Shown: positions 38,829 to 40,368 of the stretch, piece by piece
Position numbering within the stretch: position 1 is the first letter of the stretch
How the letters are laid out: each line of letters opens with the position of its first letter
DNA from: a virus
Length of the DNA: 40,368 nt
Reading direction: 5' to 3' (one strand)
Virus record (IMG/VR): IMGVR_UViG_3300030106_000562
Span: 1 to 40,368 of that record
Program-made: the position numbers and the translations under genes
Notes under the pieces: model-generated
Seen by the model: only the letters and a program-made list of their open reading frames with translations
What the model was told of the DNA's origin: nothing
The model's database searches: none

Positions 38829-39851
38829 ATGAGTTCAGGTGGCGGCGGAAAGCCGATTATGACACAAACCAGTGAGGAAAGCGTCACTGGCCCGTGGGAA
38901 CCACAAGTTCCTTATTTACTTGGAGGCTTTAGCGCGGCTAAAGATTTATATAATCGCGGCGCTCCTGCTTACTATCCTAAAGAAACTCTAGCAGGGTTTG
39001 ACCCATCACAGGACATAGCACAGAAGGCTACGCTTGGATACGCTATGGGGCCACGAACCACCGCACAGCAAGCGGCGGCAGAGAACAGGCTCATTCAAGG
39101 GTTGAGTGGAGAGGTGGACACTGCAAGGTTTGATCCTGTCATGGACTACCTTGGCAGAGAAATGAAGTCTAACCTTGAGACAGATGTTCTTCCGGGTATA
39201 CGTCAATCACTAGTTCAGTATCAGCCGGGTGGTAGTAGCAGAGGTGATTTGGTGCAGTCTCAGGCGATAGCCAAGGCTAACCAACAGATGCTAGACAAAG
39301 CATCACAGTTGACTTATGGCGCTTACTCTGACGCACAGGATAGGGCGCAGAACTATGCCAACCTATATCCGTCAATCATGTCTGCTCCTATTGGCGCTTA
39401 TCAGGCTATTGATGATGTCGGTGCGGCGCGTAGAGCAATGACTCAAGAGACTATTAACCGTGATATGGCTCGTTATAACTACGAGGCACAGGCTCCGCAA
39501 CGTGCATTGCAGGATTACATGGCAATGATTACTGGAGACTATGGCTCGACCAGTACCGGCTCTGGATTAACCACTCAGACTGGCGCTAACCAAACGTCTG
39601 GTATGGATAATATTTCTCAGGCAATCGGTATTGCGGGTAGTTTAGCAAGTCTTTTTGGTTCTGACATAAGGATTAAAGAGAACATTGTTCCTGAGGGTAC
39701 TAAGTGGAAAGGTCTTAATGTCTACACATACAACTACATTGGTGACTCTACACCACGCAGAGGTGTAATGGCCCAAGAGGTTGAGGGCATTTACCCTGAT
39801 GCCGTGGTTACTATCAATGGCATTAAGCACGTTCATTACGGAGGTATTTGA
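38829..39851 (+). CDS. Virion protein with S74-type chaperone-like C-terminus
   Basis: 340 aa from ATG 38829 with GAGGAA just upstream; the frame opens at 38679 but that part lies in the previous gene. The helical middle (EMKSNLETDVLPGIRQSLVQ; QMLDKASQLTYGAYSDAQDR) looks structural. The C-terminus (about 282-340: SDIRIKENIVPEGTKWKGLN, YNYIGDSTPRRGVMAQEVEG) is the beginning of the peptidase-S74 intramolecular chaperone motif (SD.R.K.NI ... GVMAQEV). Only about 60 residues of it are present, so auto-cleavage may be absent or reduced. Confidence 0.75.
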   Translation: MSSGGGGKPIMTQTSEESVTGPWEPQVPYLLGGFSAAKDLYNRGAPAYYPKETLAGFDPSQDIAQKATLGYAMGPRTTAQQAAAENRLIQGLSGEVDTARFDPVMDYLGREMKSNLETDVLPGIRQSLVQYQPGGSSRGDLVQSQAIAKANQQMLDKASQLTYGAYSDAQDRAQNYANLYPSIMSAPIGAYQAIDDVGAARRAMTQETINRDMARYNYEAQAPQRALQDYMAMITGDYGSTSTGSGLTTQTGANQTSGMDNISQAIGIAGSLASLFGSDIRIKENIVPEGTKWKGLNVYTYNYIGDSTPRRGVMAQEVEGIYPDAVVTINGIKHVHYGGI

Positions 39852-40294
39852 TGCCATCACCATTTTTTAAGAGAAACCCTCAACTGTTTGCTAACAGGGG
39901 TGGCGTACCTTTTAATGCACAAGTAGCCTCAGAAGCGGCAATGGGTCTTGACCCATTTGGCGGGTATGGGCCAGTCCAATACAACATAACCCCCTCCATG
40001 ACAACTGCTCAAAACAGGTATAAACAACTTCCTACAGTGCAAGACACTTATGGAAAAGAGCCATCTTGGTTGGATAAGTTTGATCCGCAGTCGTTAGAAG
40101 ATTTGGCGGGATTAACACCTCCAGAAAGACAGCAGGGAAAAGTTCTCCCCGCATCTGGAATAAGAGGGGGTGGTAAGCAGGGCGGAAGAGGGATTCCACT
40201 ATCCAAGGAATACGACCATACTTATGCCCCTAATCCCGGCTTGGCGCTTTTTGTGCCTCAAAAAGAAAAAAATAGATTTGCAGGAATGAGTTAA
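39851..40294 (+). CDS. Hypothetical virion protein
   Basis: 147 aa from ATG 39851, overlapping the upstream TGA; a TTG codon at 39848 extends the frame by one residue. Gly/Pro/Asn-rich, with GGGKQGGRG near residue 110 and little regular structure. No family was recognised. Probably a virion or assembly protein from its late-module position. Confidence 0.65.
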   Translation: MPSPFFKRNPQLFANRGGVPFNAQVASEAAMGLDPFGGYGPVQYNITPSMTTAQNRYKQLPTVQDTYGKEPSWLDKFDPQSLEDLAGLTPPERQQGKVLPASGIRGGGKQGGRGIPLSKEYDHTYAPNPGLALFVPQKEKNRFAGMS

Positions 40295-40368
40295 TGGAAC
40301 CTAAATATACAGCGCAAAATATATTGGCGGGTTGGGATGAACTGCAAGAGAGGAATAAGAAACGCCGC
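40294..40368 (+). CDS. Right-truncated gene start
   Basis: ATG 40294 overlaps the previous stop (TAATG) and 25 codons run to the window end: MEPKYTAQNILAGWDELQER followed by NKKRR. It is helical and basic, and its start is well coupled. It probably continues outside the window, perhaps into the gene at 2-973 on a circular map, but the frames do not join directly. Confidence 0.6.
   Translation, partial: MEPKYTAQNILAGWDELQERNKKRR

Noticed and set aside
1-40368. CRISPR array, integrase, insertion sequence, attachment site
   Set aside because: No regularly spaced repeats, no transposase or integrase motifs, and no tRNA gene that could hold an att site.

Overview
The window is a phage genome, or nearly all of one: a tailed double-stranded DNA phage with podovirus-like short-tail genes. 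It encodes small and large terminase, portal, scaffold, an SU10/DUF5309-type major capsid protein, a head-tail adaptor, a nozzle-like protein, LamG/DUF7483-type fibre proteins and large internal proteins. No bacterial housekeeping genes, integrase, rRNA or tRNA were seen. Host polarity is Gram-negative by inference (lipoprotein signal, sigma70-type promoter). The gene set (B12-dependent ribonucleotide reductase, HesB/IscA-type Fe-S carrier, 2-oxoglutarate oxygenase, DUF3310, Rad52-type annealing protein) resembles uncultured marine podoviruses. Host and habitat are inferences.

Layout. (1) 1-6663, plus strand: two internal-virion-like genes, then small membrane, secreted and lipoprotein genes with an embedded HesB/IscA gene. 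(2) 6527-18277, minus strand: early/replication module, read right to left. A first early unit (18277 to 16566) ends at a UUCG-tetraloop terminator at 16516-16538. A second, much longer unit (15842 to 6527) starts from a near-perfect sigma70 promoter at 15873-15901. It carries a DnaB-like helicase, Holliday-junction-resolvase-like nuclease, Rad52-like protein, class II RNR, DUF3310 protein, HNH nuclease, SSB-like protein, RecB-like exonuclease, GIY-YIG-type protein and another PD-(D/E)XK nuclease. (3) 15843-16565: a mostly non-coding island with an oppositely directed sigma70 promoter (15977-16005), a foldable leader and a 56-aa basic protein on the plus strand. (4) 18278-18678: the divergent control region, rich in short direct repeats with a GC-rich patch; a candidate origin or packaging site. 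(5) 18679-40368, plus strand: packaging, head, tail and internal proteins.

The early and late arms diverge from 18278-18678 and converge, with a 137-bp overlap, at 6527-6663. The plus genes at both window ends belong to the same late module, so a circular or circularly permuted map opened inside a virion gene is likely. The two ends do not join in one frame and share no visible terminal repeat.

How it works together: recombination and nucleotide-supply genes are present, but no DNA polymerase, primase or RNA polymerase was found, so the phage probably uses host enzymes for all three. Late genes are packed with ATGA/TAATG overlaps. Several real genes are under 60 codons (5291-5470, 5819-5914, 6267-6362, 15123-15296, 15286-15453, 15720-15842, 16283-16453, 18110-18277, 21938-22105, 28851-28937). 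Non-ATG starts (TTG or GTG) are inferred for five genes.
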